A stretch of 50,141 bases of DNA from Bradyrhizobium guangdongense (lineage in GTDB: Bacteria > Pseudomonadota > Alphaproteobacteria > Rhizobiales > Xanthobacteraceae): positions 1 through 50,141 of the forward strand of contig NZ_PPPT01000181.1 of assembly GCF_006483445.1 (NCBI RefSeq), read 5' to 3'. The notes under the pieces were generated by a model. That model ran no database searches, was not told the DNA's origin, and worked only from the letters and a program-made list of their open reading frames with translations. Each line of letters opens with the position of its first letter. The stretch's first letter is position 1. The position numbers and the translations under genes were made by a program. This document shows positions 32,715-41,498 of the stretch, one piece after another.

Positions 32715-34331
32715 ATGGCGGTGGAAAGCATTGCGGCACGGGCGGCGCTACGTGATGTCGACGTTGCGATCGTTGGCGCAGGGCCCGTGGGATTGATGTT
32801 GGCCAATCTGCTCGGCATGGCCGGGATCCAGGTTGCCGTCCTCGAGGCCAATGCAGAACTCCTCGGACTGCCGCGGGCCATCGCCTATGATTCAGAGACG
32901 CTTCGGCTGTTCGCGCAAATCGGGCTGCTCGGCGAAATCGAGGGCGGCCTCATCAAGAACCCCCATGTCCGGTACCTCAATTCGCGCGGTCGAGTGCTGA
33001 TGCAGGCAGACATGCCGGCCCACGGGCCTTACGGCCACTCGTCGCTGGGTACGTTCTATCAGCCGGATTTCGAGCGGGTCTTGCTGAGGGGGCTGGCCCG
33101 GTTCGACACCGTGAAGGTGCTGTTCGGCCATCAAGTCACCAGCCTCTTGCAGCGCGGCGAGGATGCCGTGTTGTCGATCGCGACGCGCAACGGCCCGAGC
33201 AGCTTGCGGGCGAAGTTCGTGGCCGGCTGCGATGGTGGAACGAGCCGGGTTCGCGACATGCTCGGGGTCAGGCTGATCGGATCGACCTATGCGCAGCGAT
33301 GGCTCGTCGTCGATGCGATCGTCAAGAAGCATCGTGTTGACCAGATCAGCTTCCATTGCGATCCGCGCCGTCCGCGCGTTGAACTGCCTGCGGTCGGCGA
33401 ACGTGTTCGCTGGGAATTCATGCAGCTACCGGGAGAAACCGAAGAGGAGCTGAAGAATGATGCCCGGATCACCGAGCTGATCGCGGAAAGCGCCGGGTAT
33501 CGCGAAGTCGAGATCGAGCGCAAGGCGGTGTACACGTTTCACGCCCGCGTTGCGGACCGCTGGCGCAACCGACGTGGTTTCCTTGCCGGCGATGCGGCAC
33601 ACCTCATGCCGCCGTTCGCGGGGCAGGGCATGAACGGCGGCATGAAGGATGCCGTCAATCTCGCCTGGAAGCTTTCGTCGGTTCTCAAGGGATTTGCCCC
33701 GGAGGCGATCCTGGACAGCTATGAGCAGGAACGCGCGCCCGTGGTGCGCAAGATGGTCGAGCTGTCCCGCAGGCTCGGTGCCGTCATCATGCCGACCAGC
33801 CGGCGCGCCGCTGCGCTGCGCGACGCCATTTTTGCCTGCCTCAACATGTCGCGTGCGTTCCGGGCGTTTATCGGTCGCGGTGGCGTGATGCCGCCGCCGG
33901 CGATCGGCCGCAGTTCGCTGACAGGCGCGGGGCGCGATGTCCTGATCGGCCAGATGCTGCCGCAACCCGGCGTGAAGACGCCGGACGGCTCGTTCCTGCT
34001 CGATGCGTTTCAGGCCTGCCATCAATGGATGGTGCTCGGCATCGGCGTCGATCCGGCAACGATGCTCTCGGCGCGTGATCGCCGCATTCTCGATGCGCTC
34101 GACGCCCGTTCGATCTGCATCAATGGCTCTGGCGCGAGCCAGCATACGCTCGAGCTGAGATGCGACGATGCGGTGTTCCAGGCTTGGGCTAAACGTTACG
34201 CGGTGCGGGCGGTGCTCGTGCGACCCGACCGCTTCATCGCAGACCGGCTCGATGCGAAGGGACGCGACCTGCAGGTTCTCACCCCATTTGCGAAGTCGCT
34301 GGATGTCGCCGCACCTCCGATAGCGGCCTGA
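32715..34331 (+). CDS. MhpA-type FAD-dependent aromatic ring monooxygenase
   Basis: A 538-residue protein of the 3-(3-hydroxyphenyl)propionate hydroxylase (MhpA) type. It uses NAD(P)H and O2 to put a second hydroxyl next to an existing one, giving a catechol. The FAD-binding motif is VDVAIVGAGPVGLMLANLLG near residue 18. The second FAD motif, GDAAHLMPPFAGQGMNGGMK, begins near residue 292 and is followed by DAVNLAWKLSSVLKG. ATG 32715 follows GGGGGAGGAAAGCTCGA, so an upstream in-frame TTG was rejected. It is the first gene of the rightward ring-cleavage set. The true substrate may differ from hydroxyphenylpropionate, since MhpC, MhpD, MhpE and MhpF homologues are absent here. Confidence 0.85.
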   Translation: MAVESIAARAALRDVDVAIVGAGPVGLMLANLLGMAGIQVAVLEANAELLGLPRAIAYDSETLRLFAQIGLLGEIEGGLIKNPHVRYLNSRGRVLMQADMPAHGPYGHSSLGTFYQPDFERVLLRGLARFDTVKVLFGHQVTSLLQRGEDAVLSIATRNGPSSLRAKFVAGCDGGTSRVRDMLGVRLIGSTYAQRWLVVDAIVKKHRVDQISFHCDPRRPRVELPAVGERVRWEFMQLPGETEEELKNDARITELIAESAGYREVEIERKAVYTFHARVADRWRNRRGFLAGDAAHLMPPFAGQGMNGGMKDAVNLAWKLSSVLKGFAPEAILDSYEQERAPVVRKMVELSRRLGAVIMPTSRRAAALRDAIFACLNMSRAFRAFIGRGGVMPPPAIGRSSLTGAGRDVLIGQMLPQPGVKTPDGSFLLDAFQACHQWMVLGIGVDPATMLSARDRRILDALDARSICINGSGASQHTLELRCDDAVFQAWAKRYAVRAVLVRPDRFIADRLDAKGRDLQVLTPFAKSLDVAAPPIAA

Positions 34332-34346
34332 GCTCAGGAGAAAGAT

Positions 34347-35456
34347 ATGTCCAACGGTATTCCCAAAAGCGGTCCCGGTAGTATCGAGCTGAAGCGCGGC
34401 GTCTCGCCCCTGGTGAAGGCTGACCGGCTGCTTTACGCGCATTTCGAGCGGCCCGATCTCGAAACGGCGGAACGCTATCTGGTCGACTTTGGCCTGGTCC
34501 GTGCGGCGGGAAGCGACAGCGACCTGTTCATGCGTGGGACGGCTCCCGCGCCTTATATCTACCGTGTCACGCGCGGGCGCGAGGCGCGGTTCCTCGGCAT
34601 CGGGCTCTCGGTGCCAAAGGCCGACGATCTCGAGATGCTGGCTCGAAAATTCGGCAGCCGGGTCGAGCCGGCCGACGGGCCGGGCGACGGCTCGGTCGTG
34701 CACCTGCGCGATCCGGAAAACGTCGCGGTCCACGTTCATCACGGCTTCACCCCAAGCGAGCCGCTGCCGGCTCGCCCGCAAATTCTGCACAACGCGCCGG
34801 ATCAAACCGTGCGCGTCAACGACACCCAGCGACCAAAGCTCGAGCCGCCGCAAGTTACCAAGCTCGGTCATCTCGTGCTGGAGACGCCGAATTTCAGCCG
34901 CAGTGCGCGCTGGTACATGGAGACGTTCGGCTTCATCCCGTCGGACGTGATGTGCCTCGCCGACGGCACGCCGGTGGGCTCGTTCATGCGGCTTGACCGC
35001 GGCGACGAGCCGACCGACCATCATACAATCTTTGTCGCCATGGGAATGGAGTCGAAGGTCGACCATGTCGCGTTCGAGGTCGTCGATCTCGATGCCGTGG
35101 AGATGGGTCAACAGGTGCTATTGGCGAAACGCTATCGCCACGCCTGGGGCGTGGGCCGTCACCTGCTGGGCAGCCAGATCTTCGACTATTGGCGCGACCC
35201 CTGGGGCCAGAAACATGAGCACTACGCGGACGGGGACCTGTTCGACGCGGCGCAGCCGGCGGGCTACCACCTGATGGATCGCAGCGGCCTCTACCAGTGG
35301 GGGCCGGACCTGCCCGACGACTTCATCGATACACGCATGACACCCGGACGGCTCTGGCGGGTGCTGAAGCTGGCGCTCAGCGACAAGACGCGGGTGAAGC
35401 TCCTGGTGGCCCTGAAGAACAGCATGGCGCGCCCGGGCCGCCAGTGGCAACGCTGA
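34347..35456 (+). CDS. Type I extradiol ring-cleavage dioxygenase (VOC superfamily)
   Basis: A 369-residue protein with two vicinal-oxygen-chelate modules, about residues 25-140 and 172-300. The active C-terminal module has the 2-His-1-Glu iron site: His175 in KLGHLVLET, His240 in KVDHVAFEV and Glu291 in GQKHEHYADG. The motif DPWGQKHEHYADGD is characteristic of 2,3-dihydroxybiphenyl- and catechol-2,3-dioxygenase-like enzymes. It would cleave the catechol made by the preceding monooxygenase. The 15-base gap contains the ribosome binding site CAGGAGAAAGAT. The C-terminal extension beyond residue 300 (about 70 residues) is longer than in minimal family members. Confidence 0.88.
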   Translation: MSNGIPKSGPGSIELKRGVSPLVKADRLLYAHFERPDLETAERYLVDFGLVRAAGSDSDLFMRGTAPAPYIYRVTRGREARFLGIGLSVPKADDLEMLARKFGSRVEPADGPGDGSVVHLRDPENVAVHVHHGFTPSEPLPARPQILHNAPDQTVRVNDTQRPKLEPPQVTKLGHLVLETPNFSRSARWYMETFGFIPSDVMCLADGTPVGSFMRLDRGDEPTDHHTIFVAMGMESKVDHVAFEVVDLDAVEMGQQVLLAKRYRHAWGVGRHLLGSQIFDYWRDPWGQKHEHYADGDLFDAAQPAGYHLMDRSGLYQWGPDLPDDFIDTRMTPGRLWRVLKLALSDKTRVKLLVALKNSMARPGRQWQR

Positions 35457-35500
35457 ACCCGCAGCGCCTGATCCCTCTCTTCGAAATGGTCCATTAGCAA

Positions 35501-36573
35501 ATGGTCACGACACCTGAAATCAAGCGGAGCTGCGAGCGAGCGGCAGCGAGTTCGCGCGCAGTGCTGATGTGTCTCGGGCCATCGGCACAGGGCAGCCTGG
35601 AAATCCAGCGCGTGCTCCGCCGAGAGCCGAGACCTGATGAGGTCGAGGTCGCAGTGAGGGCAGCGTCCGTCAATCCGATCGACGTGCGGCGCGCGCAGGG
35701 ATACGGCCGGCGACTGCTTCGCTGCTCGGTGCCGGCAAGTTTCCCATGGTGCTCGGCAACGATATGGCAGGTATCGTCACGGCCGTGGGGGGCGCGGTCA
35801 CGGCCTTCAACATCGGCGATCCCGTGTACGGCGTGAAGCCGCCCTCGACCGACGGCACCCACGCGAGCCATGTGCTGGTCAAGGCTGCGCATCTCCTGCC
35901 GGCGCCGTCGGAGACGGACCTTCAGGCGCTCGCGGCGCTTCCCTACAGCTTCATCACCATGTGGCTTGCGGTCCGTGGCGCCGGACTGACGCCGCAGAAT
36001 GCTCGCGGAAAAAACGTGCTCGTCCTTGGCGCCGCCGGCGGCCTTGGGACGCTGGCGCTGCAGATGTTGTCCACCTGGGGAGCCACGGTTGCGGCGATCG
36101 CATGGCCGCAGGATTTCGGGGCCTGCCGGGAAGCGGGCGCCAGTGTCGTGGTCGACAGCACGGACAAGCCGTTCGCATCGCTTCCGCGGACCTTCGATGC
36201 GACGCTGAATTTCGCGTCATGGGAACACGAACGCTCGCTGCTCGCCTGCCTTCGCGACGGTGCGATCGGCCATGCCACGACGGTGCATCCCCTCCTCGGA
36301 AATTTCGATGAGCTCGGCTGGGTACGTGGCGCGCTCAAGACGATGTCCGACAAGCGGAGCCACCGCGCCGCCCTGCCGAAAGGCGTGCCAAACTACCACT
36401 GGACGACCTTCCGGCCCGAACCTGCTGCTCTCGCCGAGTTGCGGCAACTTGTTGAGCAGCGGCGCGTCCATCTCCCGATTGGCCTGCGGGTGCCGATGAC
36501 CCACGCGGCACAGGCGTTCGATCACGTCAGGGCAAGCGGCCGGGGTCGGGCACTGATCCTGTGTTCGGTGTGA
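35501..36573 (+). pseudogene. Zinc-type alcohol dehydrogenase/quinone oxidoreductase (MDR) with a frameshift
   Basis: Two frames together encode one MDR protein of about 357 residues. The first (from 35501) gives the GroES-like start, VEVAVRAASVNPIDVRRAQG then YGRRLL. The second gives SLLGAGKFPMVLGNDMAGIV, then the Rossmann domain with VLVLGAAGGLGTLALQMLST, through to 36573. The join falls at about 35714-35720. Restoring one T in the TT of CTGCTTCGCTG reads RRLLSLLGAGK without a break, so a one-base loss in a T run explains it. It could be a real inactivating mutation or a sequencing error. An intact enzyme would be an NADPH-dependent reductase. No zinc-ligand cysteines are evident. Confidence 0.75.
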
Positions 36574-36645
36574 TGTTCCTTGTGGTCGGCGGCTTGTTGC
36601 CGTCCCGCCAGCTTCTTCAACGGGGGAGGAGCGTGCCATCAGGGA

Positions 36646-37554
36646 TCAACCTCGATTCTGATCCATCGCGTTGAGCGCCTCGCGCACGGTTTCCACGAGA
36701 TCCAAAGCCACGGGCGACGGGCTGCGTTGCGCGGGGAATACGGCCGCGAATTCGAAGTCGATCCGTGGAACGAAGCGGCGCACGACGACGCCGCGCGTCG
36801 AGAATTCCTGCGCGGTGAACGGATCGCAGATCGCCACCCCGAGCCCGGACGATACCATCCCGCACATGATCTCCGACAGCGCGGTCTCGACGCGAAGGAC
36901 GCGGCGGACGTCGTCACGACTGAAGGCCTGGTCGATCAGATGTCGTCCGCTCGACCCGGCCGACAGCGACACGAATGTCTCGCCCTCGAAATCGCGCGGC
37001 TGCAAAACGTCCTTTGCCGCCAGGCGATGTCCCGATGGCAGCACCGCGACGCGCGCCAGCGCCGGCAGCCGCAGGCTCGGCAGGCCGGAATGTGCGATCG
37101 GCACCTCGGCGAAGCCGACGTCGCATTGGTTGTTCAGCACCCAGTCGACCACGATCGGTGAGATCACACCGAAGAAGGCGAGATTGAGGTTGGGCCGCTC
37201 CTTGAGAAAATGGCCCGCGAGCCGCGGCAGGTAGCCGTTGGACAGCGCCGGCAGCGCGGCGATTCTCAGCGTGCCGGTGCGACGGCTGCGGATCTCTTCG
37301 GCGGCCGCGGTGATGCGTTCGAGGCCGACGAAGGAGCGCTCCACTTCCATATAGAGTGCGGTTGCGGCGGCGGTCGGCACCAGCCCGGTGCCGCGTCGCT
37401 CGAACAACTTCATCTTCAATAGTCCCTGGAAGTCGCGCAACAGCCGGCTGACCGCAGGCTGCGTTACGGCCACGAGCTTGGCCGCCTCGGTCACGCTGCC
37501 CGTCACCATCATCGCGCGGAAGGCTTCAACCTGCCGCGAATTAATCCGCGCCAT
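36646..37554 (-). CDS. LysR-family transcriptional regulator (OccR/NocR-like)
   Basis: A 302-residue protein. The N-terminal winged helix-turn-helix is clear: VEAFRAMMVTGSVTEAAKLV, AVTQPAVSRLLRDFQGLLKM (recognition helix) and LFERRGTGLVPTAAA. The C-terminal periplasmic-binding-like effector domain follows from about residue 90 (GTLRIAALPALSNGYLPRLA). The opening MARINSRQVEAFRAMMVTGS is typical of the opine regulators OccR and NocR and their relatives, which sense substituted amino acids. It is divergent from, and probably activates, the operon beginning at 37712. It converges with the MDR pseudogene. Confidence 0.85.
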   Translation of the reverse strand: MARINSRQVEAFRAMMVTGSVTEAAKLVAVTQPAVSRLLRDFQGLLKMKLFERRGTGLVPTAAATALYMEVERSFVGLERITAAAEEIRSRRTGTLRIAALPALSNGYLPRLAGHFLKERPNLNLAFFGVISPIVVDWVLNNQCDVGFAEVPIAHSGLPSLRLPALARVAVLPSGHRLAAKDVLQPRDFEGETFVSLSAGSSGRHLIDQAFSRDDVRRVLRVETALSEIMCGMVSSGLGVAICDPFTAQEFSTRGVVVRRFVPRIDFEFAAVFPAQRSPSPVALDLVETVREALNAMDQNRG

Positions 37555-37568
37555 TCCGGCTCCAATTC

Positions 37569-37600
37569 ATAACATTTCGGCATATAGATGGTGCCATTAT
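37569..37600. promoter_or_regulatory. Candidate LysR binding dyad
   Basis: In the 157-base gap between the LysR gene and the operon, ATAA (37569-37572) and GGCA (37579-37582) are mirrored by TGCC (37592-37595) and TTAT (37597-37600). The outer spacing is unequal by five bases. The area is AT-rich compared with its surroundings. The site is where an activator of the divergent promoters would be expected. Confidence 0.3.
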
Positions 37601-37711
37601 TCATTGGACGCCGAAAGGCTGCATTGCAATATTTTTCAGCAGTACTGGAGATCGCTCGTTTTTCCGGCATCCGGCACCTCGCCTCGTTCCCCGTATTGGA
37701 GATCGGTCCAC

Positions 37712-38746
37712 ATGAAGTCTCTCAGCCTCCTGACTGCGATCAGCCTCGCGGCGCTCGCCGTGGTTCCCTCGGCCGTCTCGGCCCAGCAAAAGACGCTTTA
37801 TGTCGCCGGCTATGGCGGCTCGTTCGAGAAGACGATCCGCGACGAGGTGCTCCCGAACTTCGAGAAGGAGAACGGCGTCAAGGTCGAATACGTCGCCGGC
37901 AATTCCACGGACACGCTGGCAAAGCTCCAGGCGCAGAAGGGCAACCAGCAGATCGACGTCGCCATCGTCGACGACGGCCCGATGTACCAGGCGATCCAGC
38001 TCGGCTTCTGCGGCAAGCTTGACGGCCTGCCGGCCGATCTCTACGACGCCGCCCGTTTCAAGGACGACCGCGCGGTTGCAATCGGCATCGTCGCGACCGG
38101 TCTGATGTACAACACCAAGGTCTTTGCAGAGAAGGGCTGGGCGCCGCCGACCTCCTGGAACGACCTGAAGGATCCAAAATACGCAAAGCAGCTCGTCGTT
38201 CCGCCGATCAACAACACCTACGGCCTCGAAGCGCTGGTGATGCTGTCGAAGATGAACGGCGGTGGCGAGTCCAACGTCGATTCCGGTTTCAAGATCTTCA
38301 AGACCGACATCAATCCGAACGTGCTCGCCTACGAGCCCTCGCCCGGCAAGATGACTGAGCTGTTCCAGTCCGGCCAGGCCGTCATCGCGGTGTGGGGCAC
38401 GGGCCGCGTGCAGAGCTTTGCCAATACCGGCTTCCCCGTCGACTTCGTCTATCCGAAGGAAGGTGCGGCAACATTGCTGACGACGGCCTGTCCCATTGCC
38501 AAGCCCGGTGCCTCGCCGCTCGCGGCCAGCTTCATCAAGATGCTGCTCGATCCGAAAATCCAGCTCGTGTTGCTGAAGGACTATGGCTACGGCCCGGTGC
38601 TGAAATCGCTCGTGATCCCGCCGGAGCTCGGCAAGATGGCCCCGATCGGCGAGCGTGCGGCAAAGCTCTATAATCCCGACTGGACGGTCATCAACGAGAA
38701 GCGCGAGGAGTGGACCAAGCGCTGGAACCGCGAGGTCGAGCGCTGA
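37712..38746 (+). CDS. Polyamine/opine-type ABC transporter substrate-binding protein
   Basis: A 344-residue periplasmic protein. The signal peptide is MKSLSLLTAISLAALAVVPS (mature near SAQQKTLYVAG). The type-2 binding fold of the PotD/spermidine group shows in LYVAGYGGSFEKTIRDEVLP, IDVAIVDDGPMYQAIQLGFC, GLMYNTKVFAEKGWAPPTSW and GKMTELFQSGQAVIAVWGTG. It gathers a cationic or amino-acid-like ligand for the importer encoded by the next three genes. Since it leads an operon for amine-type dehydrogenase subunits, the ligand is likely their substrate. ATG 37712 was chosen because the signal peptide starts there. Confidence 0.88.
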   Translation: MKSLSLLTAISLAALAVVPSAVSAQQKTLYVAGYGGSFEKTIRDEVLPNFEKENGVKVEYVAGNSTDTLAKLQAQKGNQQIDVAIVDDGPMYQAIQLGFCGKLDGLPADLYDAARFKDDRAVAIGIVATGLMYNTKVFAEKGWAPPTSWNDLKDPKYAKQLVVPPINNTYGLEALVMLSKMNGGGESNVDSGFKIFKTDINPNVLAYEPSPGKMTELFQSGQAVIAVWGTGRVQSFANTGFPVDFVYPKEGAATLLTTACPIAKPGASPLAASFIKMLLDPKIQLVLLKDYGYGPVLKSLVIPPELGKMAPIGERAAKLYNPDWTVINEKREEWTKRWNREVER

Positions 38747-38774
38747 TCTGATCGTTAGCGGCGGAGACAGCATC

Positions 38775-39815
38775 ATGGCTCATCTCGAGCTCGATCGGGT
38801 CGCCAAGCAGTTCGGCGCGCAGACTGTGGTCGATGACTTCAGTCTCGCGGTCGGCAAGGGGGAGTTCATCTCCTTCCTTGGCCCCTCCGGCTGCGGCAAG
38901 ACCACCACCTTGCAGATGATCGCAGGCTTCCTCGACCCCACGCGCGGCGCGATCCGGCTGGAAGGCAAGGACCTGACTGCGATCCATCCGGCCAGGCGCG
39001 GGCTCGGCATCGTGTTCCAGAGCTACGCGCTGTTTCCGCACATGACGGCGGCGGAGAACGTCGCCTTCGGCCTGGAAATGCGTAGCGTGCCGCGCTCTGA
39101 GCGGGCCGAGCGCGTTCGCGCCGCGCTCGCGATGGTCGGCCTTGCCGGCTACGAGCAACGCCATCCGCGCCGCATGTCCGGCGGCCAGCAGCAGCGCGTG
39201 GCGCTGGCCCGTGCGCTCGTGATCAAGCCGAGCGTGCTGCTGCTCGACGAGCCACTGTCGAATCTCGATGCAAAACTGCGCGAGGAGATGCAGATCGAGC
39301 TGCGCCAGATCCAGCGCACGATCGGGACCACGACGATCCTGGTCACCCACGACCAGAACGAGGCGATGTCGCTGTCCGACCGCATCGTGGTGATGAGCCA
39401 GGGCCGCATCGAGCAGATCGGCACGCCGCAAGATACCTATGAGCGGCCGGCCTCGGCCTTCGTGTCGCAGTTCCTCGGCAAGACCAATGACTTTGCCGCG
39501 ACGATCGATCGGACAGCTATGCCGGCGCGGCTGGTGGCGGGCTCCTGGAGCGCGCCGGCGCCGGCCGGCCTCAGCGGTCCCGTCACCGTCAGCATTCGCC
39601 CCGAGCGGATCGGCTTCGGCGATGCGGGCCTCGGCGCGAAGATCGTCACGCGGATATTCCAGGGCAATCACTGGCTGTTCCAGTGCGCGAGCGAATGCGG
39701 ACCGGCGATCGTGATCCGCCAGAATGACGGTCAGGCGCAGCCGGCCGAAGGTGAGGGCGTTCGTCTCGCCTGGCGGGCGGAGGACATGAGCGTGCGCGGC
39801 GGAGCTGCGTCATGA
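38775..39815 (+). CDS. ABC transporter ATP-binding protein (PotA-like)
   Basis: A 346-residue ATPase with Walker A FLGPSGCGKTTTLQMIAGF near residue 36, Q-loop VFQSYALFPHMTAAENVAFG, signature RMSGGQQQRVALARAL and Walker B VLLLDEPLSNLDAKL with the switch His in VTHDQNEAMSLSD. The C-terminal TOBE/OB extension (from about 240; TVSIRPERIGFGD) is typical of the polyamine/iron class. It drives the two permeases encoded next and overlaps the first by four bases. ATG 38775 was preferred to upstream in-frame codons inside the binding-protein gene. Confidence 0.92.
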   Translation: MAHLELDRVAKQFGAQTVVDDFSLAVGKGEFISFLGPSGCGKTTTLQMIAGFLDPTRGAIRLEGKDLTAIHPARRGLGIVFQSYALFPHMTAAENVAFGLEMRSVPRSERAERVRAALAMVGLAGYEQRHPRRMSGGQQQRVALARALVIKPSVLLLDEPLSNLDAKLREEMQIELRQIQRTIGTTTILVTHDQNEAMSLSDRIVVMSQGRIEQIGTPQDTYERPASAFVSQFLGKTNDFAATIDRTAMPARLVAGSWSAPAPAGLSGPVTVSIRPERIGFGDAGLGAKIVTRIFQGNHWLFQCASECGPAIVIRQNDGQAQPAEGEGVRLAWRAEDMSVRGGAAS

Positions 39816-40687
39816 GCTCGGTTGCCGAGGAACGGAGCATCCGCGCGCCGTGGGCGCTGACGGCGCCTGCCTTGATGCTGTTCGTCGGCGTGCTGCTGAT
39901 TCCGCTCGCAATGACCGTGATGCTGTCGTTCCACGACTGGGGCCAGTACAAGGGCATCGAGCCAGTCTTCATCCTCAAGAACTGGCAGGAGATCGCGACC
40001 GATCCGTACTATGCCGAGATGTTCTGGCGCACGTTTCGGATCGCGATTCTGACCACGCTGCTCACCGCATTGTTGGGCGCACCCGAAGCCTACATCCTCA
40101 ACCGCATGAGCGGGCGCTGGAAGAGCTTTTTCCTGCTCGTCATTCTCGGGCCGCTGCTGATCTCCGTGGTGGCGCGCACGCTCGGCTGGGCGCTGCTGTT
40201 CGGCGGCAACAACGGCCTCGCCAACAAGCTCCTGATGTCGCTCGGCGTGATCCGCTCGCCAATTCCCTTCATGTTCACCGAGACCGGCATGGTCGTCGCG
40301 CTCGCGCATGTGATGATGCCGTTCATGGTTCTGTCAGTGTGGGCGGCACTGCAGCGCCTCGATCCGCAGATCGAGAATGCCGCGATGTCGCTCGGCGCCG
40401 GCCCTGTGACCATCATCCGCCGCATCATCATGCCGCAGATCATGCCGGGCGTGTTGTCGGGCGCAATCATCGTGTTCTCGCTCTCGGCCAGCGCCTTTGC
40501 GACGCCCGCGATCATCGGCGGCCGCCGGCTCAAGGTCGCGGCAACGCTTGCCTATGACGAATTCCTCAATACGCTGAACTGGCCGCTGGGCGCGGCGGTC
40601 GCCACGCTTCTGCTGGCGGCGCTGGTGCTGATCGTGGTCGGCAGCAACGCGATGATCGAGCGCCGCTATGCGGAGGTGTTCCGATGA
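39812..40687 (+). CDS. ABC transporter permease (PotB-like)
   Basis: A 291-residue inner-membrane protein with about six spans. It is of the BPD_transp_1 type. The cytoplasmic EAA loop reads NAAMSLGAGPVTIIRRIIMP near residue 190, followed by QIMPGVLSGAIIVFSLSASA. The N-terminal span begins near residue 13 (WALTAPALMLFVGVLLIPLA). The gene overlaps the ATPase stop and the next permease start by four bases each. Confidence 0.9.
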   Translation: MSSVAEERSIRAPWALTAPALMLFVGVLLIPLAMTVMLSFHDWGQYKGIEPVFILKNWQEIATDPYYAEMFWRTFRIAILTTLLTALLGAPEAYILNRMSGRWKSFFLLVILGPLLISVVARTLGWALLFGGNNGLANKLLMSLGVIRSPIPFMFTETGMVVALAHVMMPFMVLSVWAALQRLDPQIENAAMSLGAGPVTIIRRIIMPQIMPGVLSGAIIVFSLSASAFATPAIIGGRRLKVAATLAYDEFLNTLNWPLGAAVATLLLAALVLIVVGSNAMIERRYAEVFR

Positions 40688-41490
40688 GACGGAACGGTCC
40701 GCTGGCGCTGGTCTTCCACGCCGTCTTCGTCACCGTCATGGTGGCGCCGATCCTGGTGGTCTGTCTCGTCGCCTTCACGCCCGAAGGCTATCTGTCGCTG
40801 CCGACCAATGGTTTTTCGCTGCGCTGGTTCAGGACGATCGCGAACTATCCCGAGTTCATCCACGCCTTCTGGATCAGCCTCGGGCTCGGGGCGCTGTCCT
40901 CCTTCGTCGCGCTCCTGTTCGCCGTGCCCGCGGCGCTTGCGATCGCGCGCTATCGTTTCCGCGGCCGCGATGCGCTTGCTGCGCTGTTCCTGTCGCCGCT
41001 GATGATCCCGCATGTCGTGCTCGGCATTGCCTTCCTGCGCTTCTTCACCTCGTTCGGGCTGGGTGGCAGTTTTGCGGCGCTGATCATCGCGCATGTCGTC
41101 ATCGTGTTTCCGTTCGCGCTGCGGCTGACGCTTGCAGCCGCGATCGGCATGGACCTTTCGGTCGAGATGGCGGCGGTCTCGCTCGGCGCCGGCGGCTGGA
41201 CGCTGTTCCGCCGGGTCACGCTGCCGCTGATCCTGCCCGGCGTCATCAGCGGCTGGGCGCTCGCCTTCATCCAGTCCTTCGACGATCTGACCATGACTGT
41301 CTTCCTCGCCGCACCCGGCACCGAGACGCTGCCCGTGCGCATGTTCCTCTACATTCAGGACAACATCGATCCGCTGGTGACGTCAGTCTCGGCCTGCGTC
41401 ATCGCGATCACCATGACCGCCCTCATTCTGCTCGACCGCTTCTACGGGCTCGACCGCGTGCTCGCCGGCAAGGGCGATCCGGGGCGATAG
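40684..41490 (+). CDS. ABC transporter permease (PotC-like)
   Basis: A 268-residue inner-membrane protein with about six spans. The EAA loop is MAAVSLGAGGWTLFRRVTLP near residue 163, followed by LILPGVISGWALAFIQSFDD. The tail DDLTMTVFLAAPGTETLPVR is characteristic of the PotC side of these importers. Together with the PotB-like protein it forms the channel. An open frame overlapping it in another register runs into the next gene but encodes nothing recognisable. The following FAD gene starts nine bases later after TAGGAGAACTC. Confidence 0.9.
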   Translation: MRRNGPLALVFHAVFVTVMVAPILVVCLVAFTPEGYLSLPTNGFSLRWFRTIANYPEFIHAFWISLGLGALSSFVALLFAVPAALAIARYRFRGRDALAALFLSPLMIPHVVLGIAFLRFFTSFGLGGSFAALIIAHVVIVFPFALRLTLAAAIGMDLSVEMAAVSLGAGGWTLFRRVTLPLILPGVISGWALAFIQSFDDLTMTVFLAAPGTETLPVRMFLYIQDNIDPLVTSVSACVIAITMTALILLDRFYGLDRVLAGKGDPGR

Positions 41491-41498
41491 GAGAACTC

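Noticed and set aside
40668..41498. Long upstream extension of the FAD gene at 41499
   Set aside because: The extension is read through the PotC-like permease in another register. A proper ribosome binding site precedes ATG 41499.
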